This document shows, piece after piece, positions 16,842-25,546 of a DNA stretch of 63,650 nucleotides. Both the position numbers and the translations under genes were made by a program. The stretch is from assembly GCF_016862555.1 (NCBI RefSeq), contig NZ_BONE01000051.1:1-63650 (forward strand), in the 5' to 3' direction. Source of the DNA: Asanoa siamensis. Lineage in GTDB: Bacteria; Actinomycetota; Actinomycetes; Mycobacteriales; Micromonosporaceae. A model generated the notes under the pieces. That model was not told where the DNA came from, ran no database searches, and saw nothing but the letters and a program-made list of their open reading frames with translations. The stretch's first letter is position 1, and each line of letters starts with the position of its first letter.

Positions 16842-17633
16842 ATGGCCTTCGACATCGACGCGTACGCCCGCACCGCCGCACCGGTCTCCGACGAAGACAT
16901 CGACTACGACTCGTTCCGGGACCGGCCGCTTGACCCCGCGGTGCTGCGCTGCCTGCGCTACATGTGTGACGTGGAAAGCCACACGGTCTGTTACCTGCGG
17001 GACCTGCTGGTCACCCCGTCGCACGCCGACCCCGCGGTGACCGCCTTCCTGACGATGTGGGCGTACGAGGAGTACTGGCACGGAGAAGCCCTGGCCACGG
17101 TACTCGCCGCGCACGGGATCGCCACCGGCCCGAACCACATCCGATCCGTTCGGGTCCGCCTCGGCCGCCGCGACCGGATCGCACCCATCCAACAGGCGGT
17201 GATCGCCAACCTCGTCGGCGTCGACTTCGTCGCCGTGCACATGACCTGGGGCGCGATCAACGAATGGTCAACCCACGCGGGGTACGCGCGCCTGGCCGAA
17301 CGCGCCGGTCATCCCGTGCTGTCGGCGCTGTTGGACCGGATTATGCGCCAGGAGACCCGCCATGTGGCGTTCTACGCCAGCCAGGCCCGCGACCGGCTCG
17401 CCGGCTCCGGCCGCGCGCGGCGGCTGACCCGCTTCGCGCTACGGCGGTTCTGGGCGCCGGTCGGCTCCGGTGTCATGCCCGAGCTCGAGACCAGGTTCCT
17501 CCTCGGTTACCTGCTCGACGGCGCGCCGGGCGCTGACATCGTCGCCCAGCTCGACCGCAAGATCGACCACCTGCCCGGACTCGACGGTCTCGGCCTGGTC
17601 GCCCGGGCGGCCCAAAGCCACGGCGTCGGATGA
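16842..17633 (+). CDS. Ferritin-like di-iron protein
   Basis: A 263-aa all-helical protein with two ExxH motifs (EYWH in WAYEEYWHGEAL and ETRH in MRQETRHVAFY). These mark a ferritin-like or acyl-ACP-desaturase-like di-iron carboxylate site. The gene is divergent from sigK and has its own SigK-type promoter ending seven bases before the ATG, so it is probably a direct SigK target translated from a leaderless message. There is no signal peptide. The reaction (desaturase, oxygenase or ferroxidase) cannot be told from the sequence. Confidence 0.75.
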   Translation: MAFDIDAYARTAAPVSDEDIDYDSFRDRPLDPAVLRCLRYMCDVESHTVCYLRDLLVTPSHADPAVTAFLTMWAYEEYWHGEALATVLAAHGIATGPNHIRSVRVRLGRRDRIAPIQQAVIANLVGVDFVAVHMTWGAINEWSTHAGYARLAERAGHPVLSALLDRIMRQETRHVAFYASQARDRLAGSGRARRLTRFALRRFWAPVGSGVMPELETRFLLGYLLDGAPGADIVAQLDRKIDHLPGLDGLGLVARAAQSHGVG

Positions 17634-17685
17634 ACCCGAGAGAACCCGGACCCATCCACCCGGGCGGCAGCCTCGAATCACTGCT

Positions 17686-19179
17686 GTGAGCACCGGAACC
17701 GTCCTTGCCGACCGGTATGTCCTCGAAGAGGTCATCGGCGCCGGCGGGATGGGCCGGGTGTGGCGTGGCCACGATCGGGTCCTCGGCCGTCCAGTCGCGG
17801 TCAAGGAGATCCTTTCCCCGCCGTGGCTGACCGCGGGGGCGGCCGAAAGATGGCAGCACGGCCTTCGTGAAGCGCAGGCCGCGTCCCGGCTGCGGCACCC
17901 GAACGTGGTCGCCGTTCTCGACGTGCTTCAGACAGATCGGCCGTGGATCATCATGGAGTACGTGCCGGCGCGGTCCCTGGACGCGGTGCTTGCCGAACGC
18001 GGCCCGTTCGACGCCCGTGACGCGGCGCGGCTCGGTCTGGAGATCCTGGCCGCGCTTGATGCCGCCCACCGCGCCGGTGTTATCCACCGCGACGTCAAAC
18101 CCCACAACGTGCTGCTGGCGGCGGACGGGCGGGTGGTGCTGACCGACTTCGGGCTGGCGGTGATCGCCGAGGGTGGGGTTACCGTCCCTCAGCAGGTACT
18201 CGGGTCGCCGGAGTTCGTCGCACCGGAATGCGCCCGCGACGGCGTGTCGACCGTCGAGTGCGACCTGTGGTCGCTGGGCGCGACGCTCTACGCCCTGGTC
18301 GAGGGCGTTTCGCCGTACCATCGACCGACCGCGGTCGCGACCCTGGCCGCGCTGGCCGTCGACCCGCCCGACCCGATGGCCCGGGCCGGGCCGATCGGGC
18401 CGGTGATCCTGCGTCTGCTCAACCGCGACCCGCGAAGGCGCCCGGGCGTCATCGAGACTGGGCTGCTGCTGCGCGCGGTCATGACAGGGAGCGCCACGCG
18501 ACCGCTCCCGAAAGCCAGGAGGCGCTGGGTGCCTCGTCGCTGGCGTGCCGTGTTGGCGGCGGCCGCGGCGTGCGTCCTCGCCGGTGCAGGTACGGCCGCG
18601 GCCGTGGGACTGCCCGAGCGCGTATCGCCGGATGCGCCCGCGACGCCCGCGGCGGCGCCTGCCGTGCAGGACTGTCTCGTGCCGTCGCCACCCGTCGGAA
18701 CCTCGTCGATCAACGCCGGGGCCGGGCCGTACGCGCTGCCGGGCGGCTGGGACTGGCACGCCGACGACGCCGGCTTCACCGCTGCCATCCCGGCATCCTG
18801 GTCCCGCTTCCAGTCCGCGACAGCCGTGTGCTTCCGAGACCCTGGAGGCACCAGGACCCTCGCCGTCGAAACCGCCGTCACCCCGACCACCGATCCCACC
18901 ACCTTCTGGCGGCGCGCCGAGACGGCCTCGCGGGCCGCCGGCGCCCTGCCCGGCTACACGAAGATCAGCATCGGCCCAGTCCTCGCCGGATCCGGCGGCG
19001 CCGAGTGGGAGTCCACATGGGAAACCAAAGACGGAACGCGACGACATGCCCGGCGGATTGTGGTCACCACCGCACCGGGCCAGGCGTACACCCTGTCGTG
19101 GTTCACCGACGACACGGACTGGCCCCTCGACGAGCCGTTGTTCCGGCTGGTCATGACGAGCTACCGCGGCAACACCTGA
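17686..19179 (+). CDS. Membrane Ser/Thr protein kinase (PknB type)
   Basis: A 497-aa protein. The kinase domain (residues about 8-265) has the glycine loop GAGGMGRVW, AVKEI, the catalytic loop HRDVKPHN, DFG and APE (VAPECARDG). A basic linker and one transmembrane segment (about 285-305) precede an extracellular domain of about 185 residues (YALPGGWDWHADDAGFTAAIPASW...) of a type common in actinobacterial kinases. The start is GTG 17686 because the kinase fold begins seven residues later. It follows the di-iron gene by 52 bases and may share its transcript. Confidence 0.92.
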   Translation: MSTGTVLADRYVLEEVIGAGGMGRVWRGHDRVLGRPVAVKEILSPPWLTAGAAERWQHGLREAQAASRLRHPNVVAVLDVLQTDRPWIIMEYVPARSLDAVLAERGPFDARDAARLGLEILAALDAAHRAGVIHRDVKPHNVLLAADGRVVLTDFGLAVIAEGGVTVPQQVLGSPEFVAPECARDGVSTVECDLWSLGATLYALVEGVSPYHRPTAVATLAALAVDPPDPMARAGPIGPVILRLLNRDPRRRPGVIETGLLLRAVMTGSATRPLPKARRRWVPRRWRAVLAAAAACVLAGAGTAAAVGLPERVSPDAPATPAAAPAVQDCLVPSPPVGTSSINAGAGPYALPGGWDWHADDAGFTAAIPASWSRFQSATAVCFRDPGGTRTLAVETAVTPTTDPTTFWRRAETASRAAGALPGYTKISIGPVLAGSGGAEWESTWETKDGTRRHARRIVVTTAPGQAYTLSWFTDDTDWPLDEPLFRLVMTSYRGNT

Positions 19180-19198
19180 AGAAATCTCGCCGGTCGAC

Positions 19199-19225
19199 CA
19201 ATCCGTCCCGTGTACGGGATCGAAT
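19199..19225 (+). promoter_or_regulatory. Probable SigK-type promoter
   Basis: CAATCC (19199-19204), a 15-base spacer and TCGAAT (19220-19225). It differs from the SigK consensus by one base in each half and keeps the exact spacing. It lies 32 bases before the GTG of the secreted CHRD-like protein, downstream of the kinase stop. Confidence 0.65.
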
Positions 19226-19257
19226 CACTGGTGAGACTCAGGAAGGAGTCGATCGCA

Positions 19258-20058
19258 GTGAAGGTGTCTCGAGTGCCCTTTGTGGTCGCCGCCGCCGCGG
19301 TGGCCCTGTTCGCGGTCCCGGCCGCCGCGCACGCCGACGAGAGCGTGCACGTGGCGATGCAGGACCTCAACGGGACCGGCGCGGAAGGTATGGCCATGTT
19401 GACCGCCACGGACAGTGGCGACCTGGCGGTGACGATCAAAGCGAGCGGGATGACCCCGAACGCGCCACATGCCCAGCACATCCACGGATCCACCACGGGC
19501 ATGGACTTCATGTGCCCCGACAAGTCCGACGACAAGGACGGCAACGGCTACGTCAGCACCGAGGAAGGGCTGCCCAAGTACGGCGACATCCACCTCTCGC
19601 TGACCACCACCGGCGACACCACCAAGGCCAGCGGGCTGGCCGTCGACCGGATGCCGAAGGCCGACGCCGAGGGAAACCTCACCTACGAGCGGGTTATCCC
19701 CGCCGCGGATCTGCCGCCCGGCACGATCGAACATCTCAAGGATCTGCACGTGGTTCAGCACGGCATCGACGTGAACGACAATGGCACGTACGACATGGAA
19801 GCCCTCGGTGAGTCGACGTTCGCCAAGTCCCTCGGTGTAGACGGGATCCCGGAGGAAGCGACCGACCCGGCGACCTGCGGCATGGTCACCGGCGCGGCGG
19901 CCGGCTCGATGCCCACCGGCGGCGTCGACACCGGCGACGGCAGCACCGAAGGCCCCACGAGCACGAGCATCGCCCTCTACACCGCAGGCGGGCTGGCACT
20001 GGCCGGTGTGGCCGTGCTGGCGCTCCGCCGCCGCCTGGCCCCGAACGCCGGTCGGTAA
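19258..20058 (+). CDS. Secreted CHRD-like surface protein with C-terminal anchor
   Basis: A 266-aa protein with an N-terminal signal peptide (residues 1-28, ending AAAHADES), a CHRD-like beta domain (HVAMQDLNGTGAEGMAMLTA, PHAQHIHG) and a C-terminal hydrophobic segment followed by a basic tail (LALAGVAVLALRRRLAPNAGR). Start GTG 19258 has the ribosome-binding site AGGAAGGAG. The tail looks like a cell-wall or membrane anchor, and a sortase gene follows six bases later, but I see no LPXTG motif. It is expected at the cell surface under SigK control. Its function is unknown. Confidence 0.75.
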   Translation: MKVSRVPFVVAAAAVALFAVPAAAHADESVHVAMQDLNGTGAEGMAMLTATDSGDLAVTIKASGMTPNAPHAQHIHGSTTGMDFMCPDKSDDKDGNGYVSTEEGLPKYGDIHLSLTTTGDTTKASGLAVDRMPKADAEGNLTYERVIPAADLPPGTIEHLKDLHVVQHGIDVNDNGTYDMEALGESTFAKSLGVDGIPEEATDPATCGMVTGAAAGSMPTGGVDTGDGSTEGPTSTSIALYTAGGLALAGVAVLALRRRLAPNAGR

Positions 20059-20064
20059 CACGCG

Positions 20065-20721
20065 ATGACCCGTACCTGGGTAGGCCGCCGCCGGGAGCTC
20101 ACCACGCTCCTGGCGGCGGCCGCCGCCGTCGCCCTGCTCGCCGTCGTCGTCACCGTTGCCTTGACCGGCCGTGAGCCGCAGCGGACAGTCGCCGCGAGCC
20201 CCACAACGCCCGAGTCCGTCGAGCCTCGCGCGAGGGCGTCCGAGCTGACGGTAGGGCCGCTGATGTCCACCTCGAAGCCGACCCGGGTGATCGTCCCGAA
20301 GCTGCACGTCGACACCGCTCCGATCCCGCTCGGGCTCCAACCCAACGGAGCCATGCAGGTCCCGGACGACGCGGCCACGGTCGGCTGGTTCACCAAGGCG
20401 CCGACGCCAGGAGCACTCGGCCCCGCCGTCCTCGCCGCGCACATCAACTGGCGCGGCCGTGACGGCGCCTTCGCCGACCTGCACACCCTCAAACGTGGCG
20501 ACACCATCACCGTCAACCGAGCCGACCACTCCGCCGCGACCTTCGCCGTGACGACGGTCGCCCGCTACGCCAAAGACGAGTTCCCGACCCGCGACGTGTA
20601 CGGACCGATCAACCACGCGGGCCTACGCCTGATCACGTGCGGCGGTGACTTCGACGAGAACAGCGGCCACTACCGCGACAACATCGTGGTCTACGCCGCA
20701 CTCAAGCGAGCCGACACCTGA
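20065..20721 (+). CDS. Class F sortase
   Basis: A 218-aa protein with one N-terminal membrane segment (about residues 14-33) and a sortase barrel. The catalytic triad is visible: His126 (AAHINWRG), Cys192 (LITCGGDFD) and Arg204 (HYRDNIVVYA). Class F enzymes are typical of actinobacteria. It lies six bases after the surface-protein gene, so that protein is the likely partner although a standard sorting motif was not found. Confidence 0.88.
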   Translation: MTRTWVGRRRELTTLLAAAAAVALLAVVVTVALTGREPQRTVAASPTTPESVEPRARASELTVGPLMSTSKPTRVIVPKLHVDTAPIPLGLQPNGAMQVPDDAATVGWFTKAPTPGALGPAVLAAHINWRGRDGAFADLHTLKRGDTITVNRADHSAATFAVTTVARYAKDEFPTRDVYGPINHAGLRLITCGGDFDENSGHYRDNIVVYAALKRADT

Positions 20722-20762
20722 ACCCGCGCCGCCGGCAGTGGGTGCGACCGGATCTCTGCGGC

Positions 20763-21530
20763 TCAGTCACCGACCAAAATGGTGCGCTGCAGCCGCTGGA
20801 CCTGAGGTGACGGCTCGAGACCCAGATCGTCGCGAAGCGTGTTACGCAGACGGAGGAATGCTTCCAACGCGTCGGCCCGACGTCCGGTCGTGTAGAGGGC
20901 CAGCATGTACTGCGCGTGGAGGTCCTCGTCGCGCGGATGCCTCGCGGCGAGCCAGCCGAGCTCGCCGAGAGCATCGTTTCCCCCGCCGGCCCGCAGGTCC
21001 GCGGCGATCCGCTCGCGGCGCACAGCCAGCCGTACCTCCTCCAGGCGCCCAACCTCCACCCGCAGCACCGGGCCGAGCCGAACATCGGCCAGCGCGTTGC
21101 CGTGCCACAGCGCGAGCGCGTCACCCATCAGCTTGGCGCCGGCCACATCGTCACCGCCGTGCAGCGCCTGTCGGCCGTCGGCGACCAGCCGCTCGTAGTC
21201 GTGCAGGTCCAACTCGCCAGGCGCGACGTTCAGGGAGTAGCCGCCGCAGGCGGTGAGCAGTACATCGCGCGCTGATCGGTCGCCGTCGCAGCTCAGGACG
21301 GTCGTCAGCATGCGCCGGACCTGCATGACATACGTCTGCAGCGTCGCAGCCGCGGTGGCCGGGGGCTCGTAACCCCACAGCTCCTCGATCAGCGTGTCGG
21401 CCGGGACGACCAAGTTGGCGTGCAACAGCAGCAGCGCGAAAAGCTTCTGTGGCTTGGCCGCGGTCAACCGACCAACGGCGTCACCGGAATCGGATCGCGC
21501 CTGGAGCGGACCGAGAACGTGGTAGCGCAT
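20763..21530 (-). CDS. SARP-type BTAD transcriptional regulator
   Basis: A 255-aa protein with an N-terminal OmpR-like winged helix (LTAAKPQKLFALLLLHANLVVPADTLIEELWG, TLQTYVMQVRRML) and a bacterial transcriptional activation domain (DLHDYERLVADGRQAL, RDEDLHAQYMLALYTTGRRADALEAF). The size is that of small SARPs without an NB-ARC region. ATG 21530 begins the domain directly. It ends 41 bases from the sortase stop (convergent) and lies downstream of the DUF4394 gene in the same direction, which it may regulate. Confidence 0.88.
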   Translation of the reverse strand: MRYHVLGPLQARSDSGDAVGRLTAAKPQKLFALLLLHANLVVPADTLIEELWGYEPPATAAATLQTYVMQVRRMLTTVLSCDGDRSARDVLLTACGGYSLNVAPGELDLHDYERLVADGRQALHGGDDVAGAKLMGDALALWHGNALADVRLGPVLRVEVGRLEEVRLAVRRERIAADLRAGGGNDALGELGWLAARHPRDEDLHAQYMLALYTTGRRADALEAFLRLRNTLRDDLGLEPSPQVQRLQRTILVGD

Positions 21531-21620
21531 CGCACTCCTGTGGACGTTGTTCAAACGCGGAGGGATGGGAAGGCCGGCATGTGCCGGCCTTCCCATCTCG
21601 CCGTAGCGTGGTCGCGGTGC

Positions 21621-22529
21621 TCAGTCCTCGTCGAGGGGCAGCGAGATGTCGACCACTTTCTGGTGGAAGCCGCCCAGCTCGTACGCCTGACCGGTCAGGA
21701 CGTTGACCCGGTAAAGGGTGCTGTGCTCGTCGACCTGGAGCACGGCGAACGCCTTGTTGTAGACCGTCTTCCCCTCGTCGAGGATGCTGTAGATGTCCAT
21801 GCCGGCGTCGATCCCGGCGTCCACGCCCAGCTTGCCGGTCGGCGACAACGAGCCCGCGTTGGCAGGCACCTGAATGGCGATCTGGTCGAGGCTGGTGTCG
21901 AGGTCGAACAACGTCGTCGCCGTGTCCGCGTCGAGATCGTTGTTGGTGTACGCGGCCGCGGTGATACCCATCGCGGCGTCCGTCGACGGCGGGTAGGTCA
22001 GCGTGCCGTCCATGACGGTGGTGTTGTCGTTGACGTTGTGGCGCAGGTTCTGCCCCTTGTCGCTGACGACCCGCAACCGGTCGGCAGCCGGGTTGAAGTC
22101 CACACCGAAGTAGCTGCCGTCGAGGGCGACGCTGAGCTGGCTGACTTTCTCGGCCGAGGCGTCGTCGGTGGAGAGCACGTAGACGCCGCCCTGGTCACCG
22201 ACGCCGTACAGCTTGCCGTTCTGCACCCGGTAGTCGATGCCGATCAGCTTCGTGTCGTCGCCGAGCTGGACCTGCCCGATCGTGCACGCGTCGTCGGTGT
22301 CGTTGACGTCGAACATGATCAGCTTGCTGTCGTCGGTGAGCCCGATAGCGGTCAGCTCGCGCCACCAGTCGTGCCGTTCGGAGCACGAGTTCTCCCACGA
22401 ATCCCCGTACGAGTCACCCCGAGGTCCGTCGTCCGCCATCGCGCTGCCCGAAACCAGGCCCGACCCGCCCACGCCGAGCGCCACGGACGCCACAGCCGAC
22501 ACGATTCGCCTATTCAGCGAACATTTCAT
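21621..22529 (-). CDS. Secreted DUF4394 beta-propeller-like protein
   Basis: A 302-aa protein with a signal peptide (residues 1-32, ending GSAMADD) followed by a DUF4394 domain (LTAIGLTDDSKLIMFDVND, LIGIDYRVQNGKLYGVGDQG, FGVDFNPAADRLRVVSDKGQNLRHN). The family is extracellular, of unknown function and usually found in envelope-associated loci. The ribosome-binding site AGGAGAGGTG precedes ATG 22529. No SigK-type promoter was found directly upstream. Confidence 0.8.
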   Translation of the reverse strand: MKCSLNRRIVSAVASVALGVGGSGLVSGSAMADDGPRGDSYGDSWENSCSERHDWWRELTAIGLTDDSKLIMFDVNDTDDACTIGQVQLGDDTKLIGIDYRVQNGKLYGVGDQGGVYVLSTDDASAEKVSQLSVALDGSYFGVDFNPAADRLRVVSDKGQNLRHNVNDNTTVMDGTLTYPPSTDAAMGITAAAYTNNDLDADTATTLFDLDTSLDQIAIQVPANAGSLSPTGKLGVDAGIDAGMDIYSILDEGKTVYNKAFAVLQVDEHSTLYRVNVLTGQAYELGGFHQKVVDISLPLDED

Positions 22530-22689
22530 GGTACGCACCTCTCCTAGCTGGATAACCCGCAAGGTCCGGTAACGGGCTCACCCACATGAAACCATCTCAT
22601 ATGCACTAAAAGTTTCTTACCGGCAAGTAACGGGGAGATACGGCGGAAGCCCTCCGAAGGCACGATTCCATCCGTAGGGTGTTGGGCGG

Positions 22690-24210
22690 CTAGGTGACGG
22701 TGACCGCGACGCTGTGCCAGCCGGTGGCGCCGTTCGGGAACGGTTGTGCCCGCTCACCGGTCTGGACAGTTCCGGTGCGGTCGACGGCGCGGACGCGCAG
22801 CGTGTGGGATCCGGGTGCCGCCTGCCACAGGTAGGTCCACTGGACCCACGTGTCGAGATTCGGTTCGGGGCGCAACGTCGCCGGGCGCCAGGCGTCGTCG
22901 TCGACCTGGATCTCGACCGCGGAGATTCCGGTGCCTTGCGCCCACGCCACCCCGGCGACGACGACTCGCCCTGCGGCGAGGCGGGCGAACGGGCCGGGCC
23001 GGTCGATGCGGGAGCTGGTCTTGACGGGCGCTTGTGCGGCGTAGCCGCGGCGTACCCAGTAGGCGTCGAAGTCGCCGAAGGTCGACAGCTCGATCTCAGT
23101 GATCCACTTGCAGGAACCGGCGTAGCCGTACACACCGGAGGTCAGCATCCGGGCCGGAAAGCCGTGATCGAGGGGCAGCGGCTCATCGTTCATCCCGACG
23201 CAGATCAGGGCGGGTTGGGTGCCGGGTGTGGTCCCGGAGTCCAGGACGGTCGCGGTCGGCGTCCCGATGGTCATGCCGTCGACCGAGCGGGCGACGATCT
23301 GGTCCGCGCCGGCCTGGACGCCGGCGCGACGCAGCAGCTCGGCGAGTGAAACGCCGAGCCATTTCGCGGTGCCGATGTAGGGTCCGCCGACCTCGTTCGA
23401 CACGCAGTTCAAGGTCACGTACTGCTCGATCATCGGCTCGCGGAGCAACTCGTCGAAAGAAAGCTCGAAAGGGCGATCGACCATGCCGCGTACGGTCAGC
23501 GTCCACCGGTCGACGTCGACGCGGGGAACGGTCAGGGCCGTGTCCACCCGGTAGAAGTCGGCGTTCGAGGTCACGAAACCCGGCTCGACACCGGTCGGGA
23601 GCGCCGGCGCCGGCCGGGTGGGTCGCGGCAGGCGCACGCCGTCGCGGCTGCGGGCGGCTGCCCGGCCGGCGACGCGCGACGTTCCGGTGGCACCGGCCGC
23701 GGCGACGCCCGCGACGGCCAGTGCGACGCCACCGACGAACGCGCGGCGGTCGAGCAATCGCGGCCTTTGCGAGGCGTCGGGCGGTGCGCCCGGGGGCCGC
23801 AGCATGAGCAGCAGTGCGGCGGTGGCGACGGCGGCGCTGACCAGGGCCGGGACGGCGTCCGCGAGCGAGGCCGACGGACGTGTCAGCGCCGCGGCGACTC
23901 CAATGGCGCCGAGCGCCGCCATTCCCGCGGGACCGGCCCAGCGCCGCTGGGCGGCGGCGAGCCCGAGTAACGCCGCGACGGCGGCGAGCAGGACCACGAC
24001 TCCGGCGAGCAGCAGCGGCTTGTCATAGGTGCCGGCGGTGCGGACGGCGAAATCCTTGACCCGCGCCGGTGTCGCGTCGACGGTCATGGCACCGACCGCG
24101 TACACCGGTCCCGACTCAGGGTTGATGACGGCGGCGACCACCTGACCCGTCGACACGCCGATCGCGGCGCAAACCACGCCGGCATAGCACGACCAGAGCG
24201 CGCGTCGCAC
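22690..24210 (-). CDS. Membrane-anchored molybdopterin-dependent oxidoreductase (sulfite oxidase fold)
   Basis: A 506-aa protein. The first 140 residues hold four or five hydrophobic segments. A twin-arginine-like stretch with a following hydrophobic segment (LLDRRAFVGGVALAVAG, about residues 152-170) leads into a periplasmic sulfite-oxidase-type molybdopterin domain with the cofactor-ligand Cys269 (TLNCVSNEVGG), and then a dimerisation domain (about 410-506). The start is GTG 24210 with AGGAGGACTTC upstream. It follows the fasciclin gene in the same direction, separated by a strong hairpin. Related oxidoreductases accompany SigK targets in other actinobacteria, so a role in envelope redox chemistry is likely (inference). 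Confidence 0.88.
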   Translation of the reverse strand: MRRALWSCYAGVVCAAIGVSTGQVVAAVINPESGPVYAVGAMTVDATPARVKDFAVRTAGTYDKPLLLAGVVVLLAAVAALLGLAAAQRRWAGPAGMAALGAIGVAAALTRPSASLADAVPALVSAAVATAALLLMLRPPGAPPDASQRPRLLDRRAFVGGVALAVAGVAAAGATGTSRVAGRAAARSRDGVRLPRPTRPAPALPTGVEPGFVTSNADFYRVDTALTVPRVDVDRWTLTVRGMVDRPFELSFDELLREPMIEQYVTLNCVSNEVGGPYIGTAKWLGVSLAELLRRAGVQAGADQIVARSVDGMTIGTPTATVLDSGTTPGTQPALICVGMNDEPLPLDHGFPARMLTSGVYGYAGSCKWITEIELSTFGDFDAYWVRRGYAAQAPVKTSSRIDRPGPFARLAAGRVVVAGVAWAQGTGISAVEIQVDDDAWRPATLRPEPNLDTWVQWTYLWQAAPGSHTLRVRAVDRTGTVQTGERAQPFPNGATGWHSVAVTVT

Positions 24211-24232
24211 GAAGTCCTCCTTGGTCAGGGGC

Positions 24233-24265
24233 GCGCCCGGCCGTCGTGGCTCGACGGCCGGGCGC
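24233..24265 (-). terminator. Perfect 14-bp hairpin between fasciclin and oxidoreductase genes
   Basis: A stem GCGCCCGGCCGTCG with its exact complement and a 5-base loop. There is no T-run, as is usual for high-GC terminators. It probably ends or attenuates the fasciclin transcript, and being symmetrical it could act on both strands. Confidence 0.65.
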
Positions 24266-24291
24266 GGCGAACGGCTCGGTGCTGGTCAGCG

Positions 24292-24915
24292 TCAGGCGGG
24301 CGGCATCAGCACGCTGTCCACGATGTACACCGTCGCGTTCGCGGTCTTGACGTTGCCGCAGACGACCTTCGACATTCCGTTGACGGTGAAGTCGGTGTCG
24401 CTGCCCTTCACGTCGACCTGCTGTCCCTCGAGAGTCGCGTGCATCCCGGACAGCTTCTCCGGGGCGAGCTGACCGCCGGCGACCACGTGATAGGTCAGGA
24501 TCTGAGTCAGCTTCTCCTTGTCGGCCAGCAACGCGTCGAGGTCCGCCTTAGGGATCTTCGCGAACGCGTCGTTCGTCGGCGCGAACACGGTCACGTCCGC
24601 AGCGCCGTTGAGCGAGTCGACCAGACCGGCCTGCTTGACCGCGCTGACCAGCGTGGACAACACCGGGTTGCCGGACGCGGCGGTCGCGACCGGCACCTGC
24701 GCCATCGCCTCGAAGCTGCCCGCGTTGTTCGGGTCCGTCGGCACGGCGGCGCAACCGGCTCCGAACTCGCCGTCAGCCATAGCCGGAGCCGACGACATCG
24801 CGGCCGACGGCGCCGGCGGACTCGCGGTCTGCGCGTCGTCGCCACTGCCACACGCGGCGACGGAGAACGCGAACACCGCCACTGCGGCAACGGCGACGAA
24901 CTTGGGGAGACGCAT
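24292..24915 (-). CDS. Fasciclin-domain lipoprotein (MPT83-like)
   Basis: A 207-aa lipoprotein. The signal peptide ends in a lipobox with Cys22 (SVAAC), then a Ser/Ala/Pro linker, then one fasciclin domain (ADVTVFAPTNDAFAKIP, LTYHVVAGGQLAPEKL, VYIVDSVLMPP). The arrangement matches the mycobacterial MPT83 and MPT70 antigens, the best-known SigK targets. A perfect SigK promoter lies 38-64 bases upstream. It is expected on the outer face of the membrane, in adhesion or envelope structure. Confidence 0.93.
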   Translation of the reverse strand: MRLPKFVAVAAVAVFAFSVAACGSGDDAQTASPPAPSAAMSSAPAMADGEFGAGCAAVPTDPNNAGSFEAMAQVPVATAASGNPVLSTLVSAVKQAGLVDSLNGAADVTVFAPTNDAFAKIPKADLDALLADKEKLTQILTYHVVAGGQLAPEKLSGMHATLEGQQVDVKGSDTDFTVNGMSKVVCGNVKTANATVYIVDSVLMPPA

Positions 24916-24952
24916 TGAAAAATCCCTTCGAAGGTACGGGTGTGCGGTAGGG

Positions 24953-24979
24953 ATTCGGAACCAACACCCGCCCGGATGG
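24953..24979 (-). promoter_or_regulatory. SigK-type promoter of fasciclin lipoprotein gene
   Basis: On the minus strand, CCATCC (24979-24974), a 15-base spacer and CCGAAT (24958-24953) give an exact match to the SigK consensus, with the -10 element 38 bases before the ATG at 24915. Confidence 0.88.
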
Positions 24980-25129
24980 GTGCCGGATCCGATGTCCCCC
25001 TCCCGTGGACACCCGTCGCTGTCGAAAGCGGTCGGGATGGCCAGTGCCTGGACGCGCGCTCCTGACCGTTTCGCGGCGACACGCCATGGGTAGCCCGTAC
25101 ACGGTCAGCCGAGTCGAAGGGGACCCGTC

Positions 25130-25546
25130 ATGCCGGAGAACAAGGTCCTGATAAACCTGAGTGACACGACGCAGACCGTCGCGGACCCATGGGAGGACAT
25201 CCGCGGAATGCACGTCAAGGACAGCGACGGCACCGACATCGGCACGGTCGAGGACCTGCTCATCGACGCCGACGAGCAACGGGTGCAGTTCCTGCGGGTC
25301 GAACACGGCGGGATTCTGGGTTTCGGCGCCACAGCGTCGTTCGTGCCGGTCGAGTCGGTCGCTGAGGTCGCCGAGGGGGAGGTCCGGATCACCCAGTCCT
25401 CGGACCACGTCGCCGGAGCGCCACGGTACGACCCGGAGTTGAGTGACCAAGGCGAGTATTACGGGAGCGTGTACGGCTACTACGGCTACCCGCCGTTCTG
25501 GATGGCCGGGTACATCTACCCTCCGTTCCCGCCGCGGCAGCGGTAG
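25130..25546 (+). CDS. PRC-barrel domain protein
   Basis: A 138-aa protein with a PRC-barrel (residues about 22-90: DIRGMHVKDSDGTDIGTVEDLLIDADEQ, FLRVEHGG) and a C-terminal Tyr/Gly/Pro-rich tail (YYGSVYGYYGYPPFW). PRC-barrel proteins of this size are common in actinobacteria and often stress-related. It is divergent from the fasciclin gene and has no SigK-type promoter that I can see. Confidence 0.85.
   Translation: MPENKVLINLSDTTQTVADPWEDIRGMHVKDSDGTDIGTVEDLLIDADEQRVQFLRVEHGGILGFGATASFVPVESVAEVAEGEVRITQSSDHVAGAPRYDPELSDQGEYYGSVYGYYGYPPFWMAGYIYPPFPPRQR

Noticed and set aside
17473-19047. A 524-codon minus-strand frame over the Ser/Thr kinase
   Set aside because: The kinase on the plus strand shows every catalytic motif; the antisense frame has only low-complexity sequence.
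19205-19219. The GTCCCGTGTACGGGA inverted repeat as a repressor operator
   Set aside because: It lies exactly in the spacer of the SigK-type promoter, where any GC-rich sequence can show short symmetry; no regulator can be proposed.
21420-22547. A long plus-strand frame over the DUF4394 gene
   Set aside because: It is the antisense shadow of a secreted protein that has a signal peptide and ribosome-binding site on the minus strand; its own composition is Val/Asp/Arg repeats typical of GC-driven shadows.
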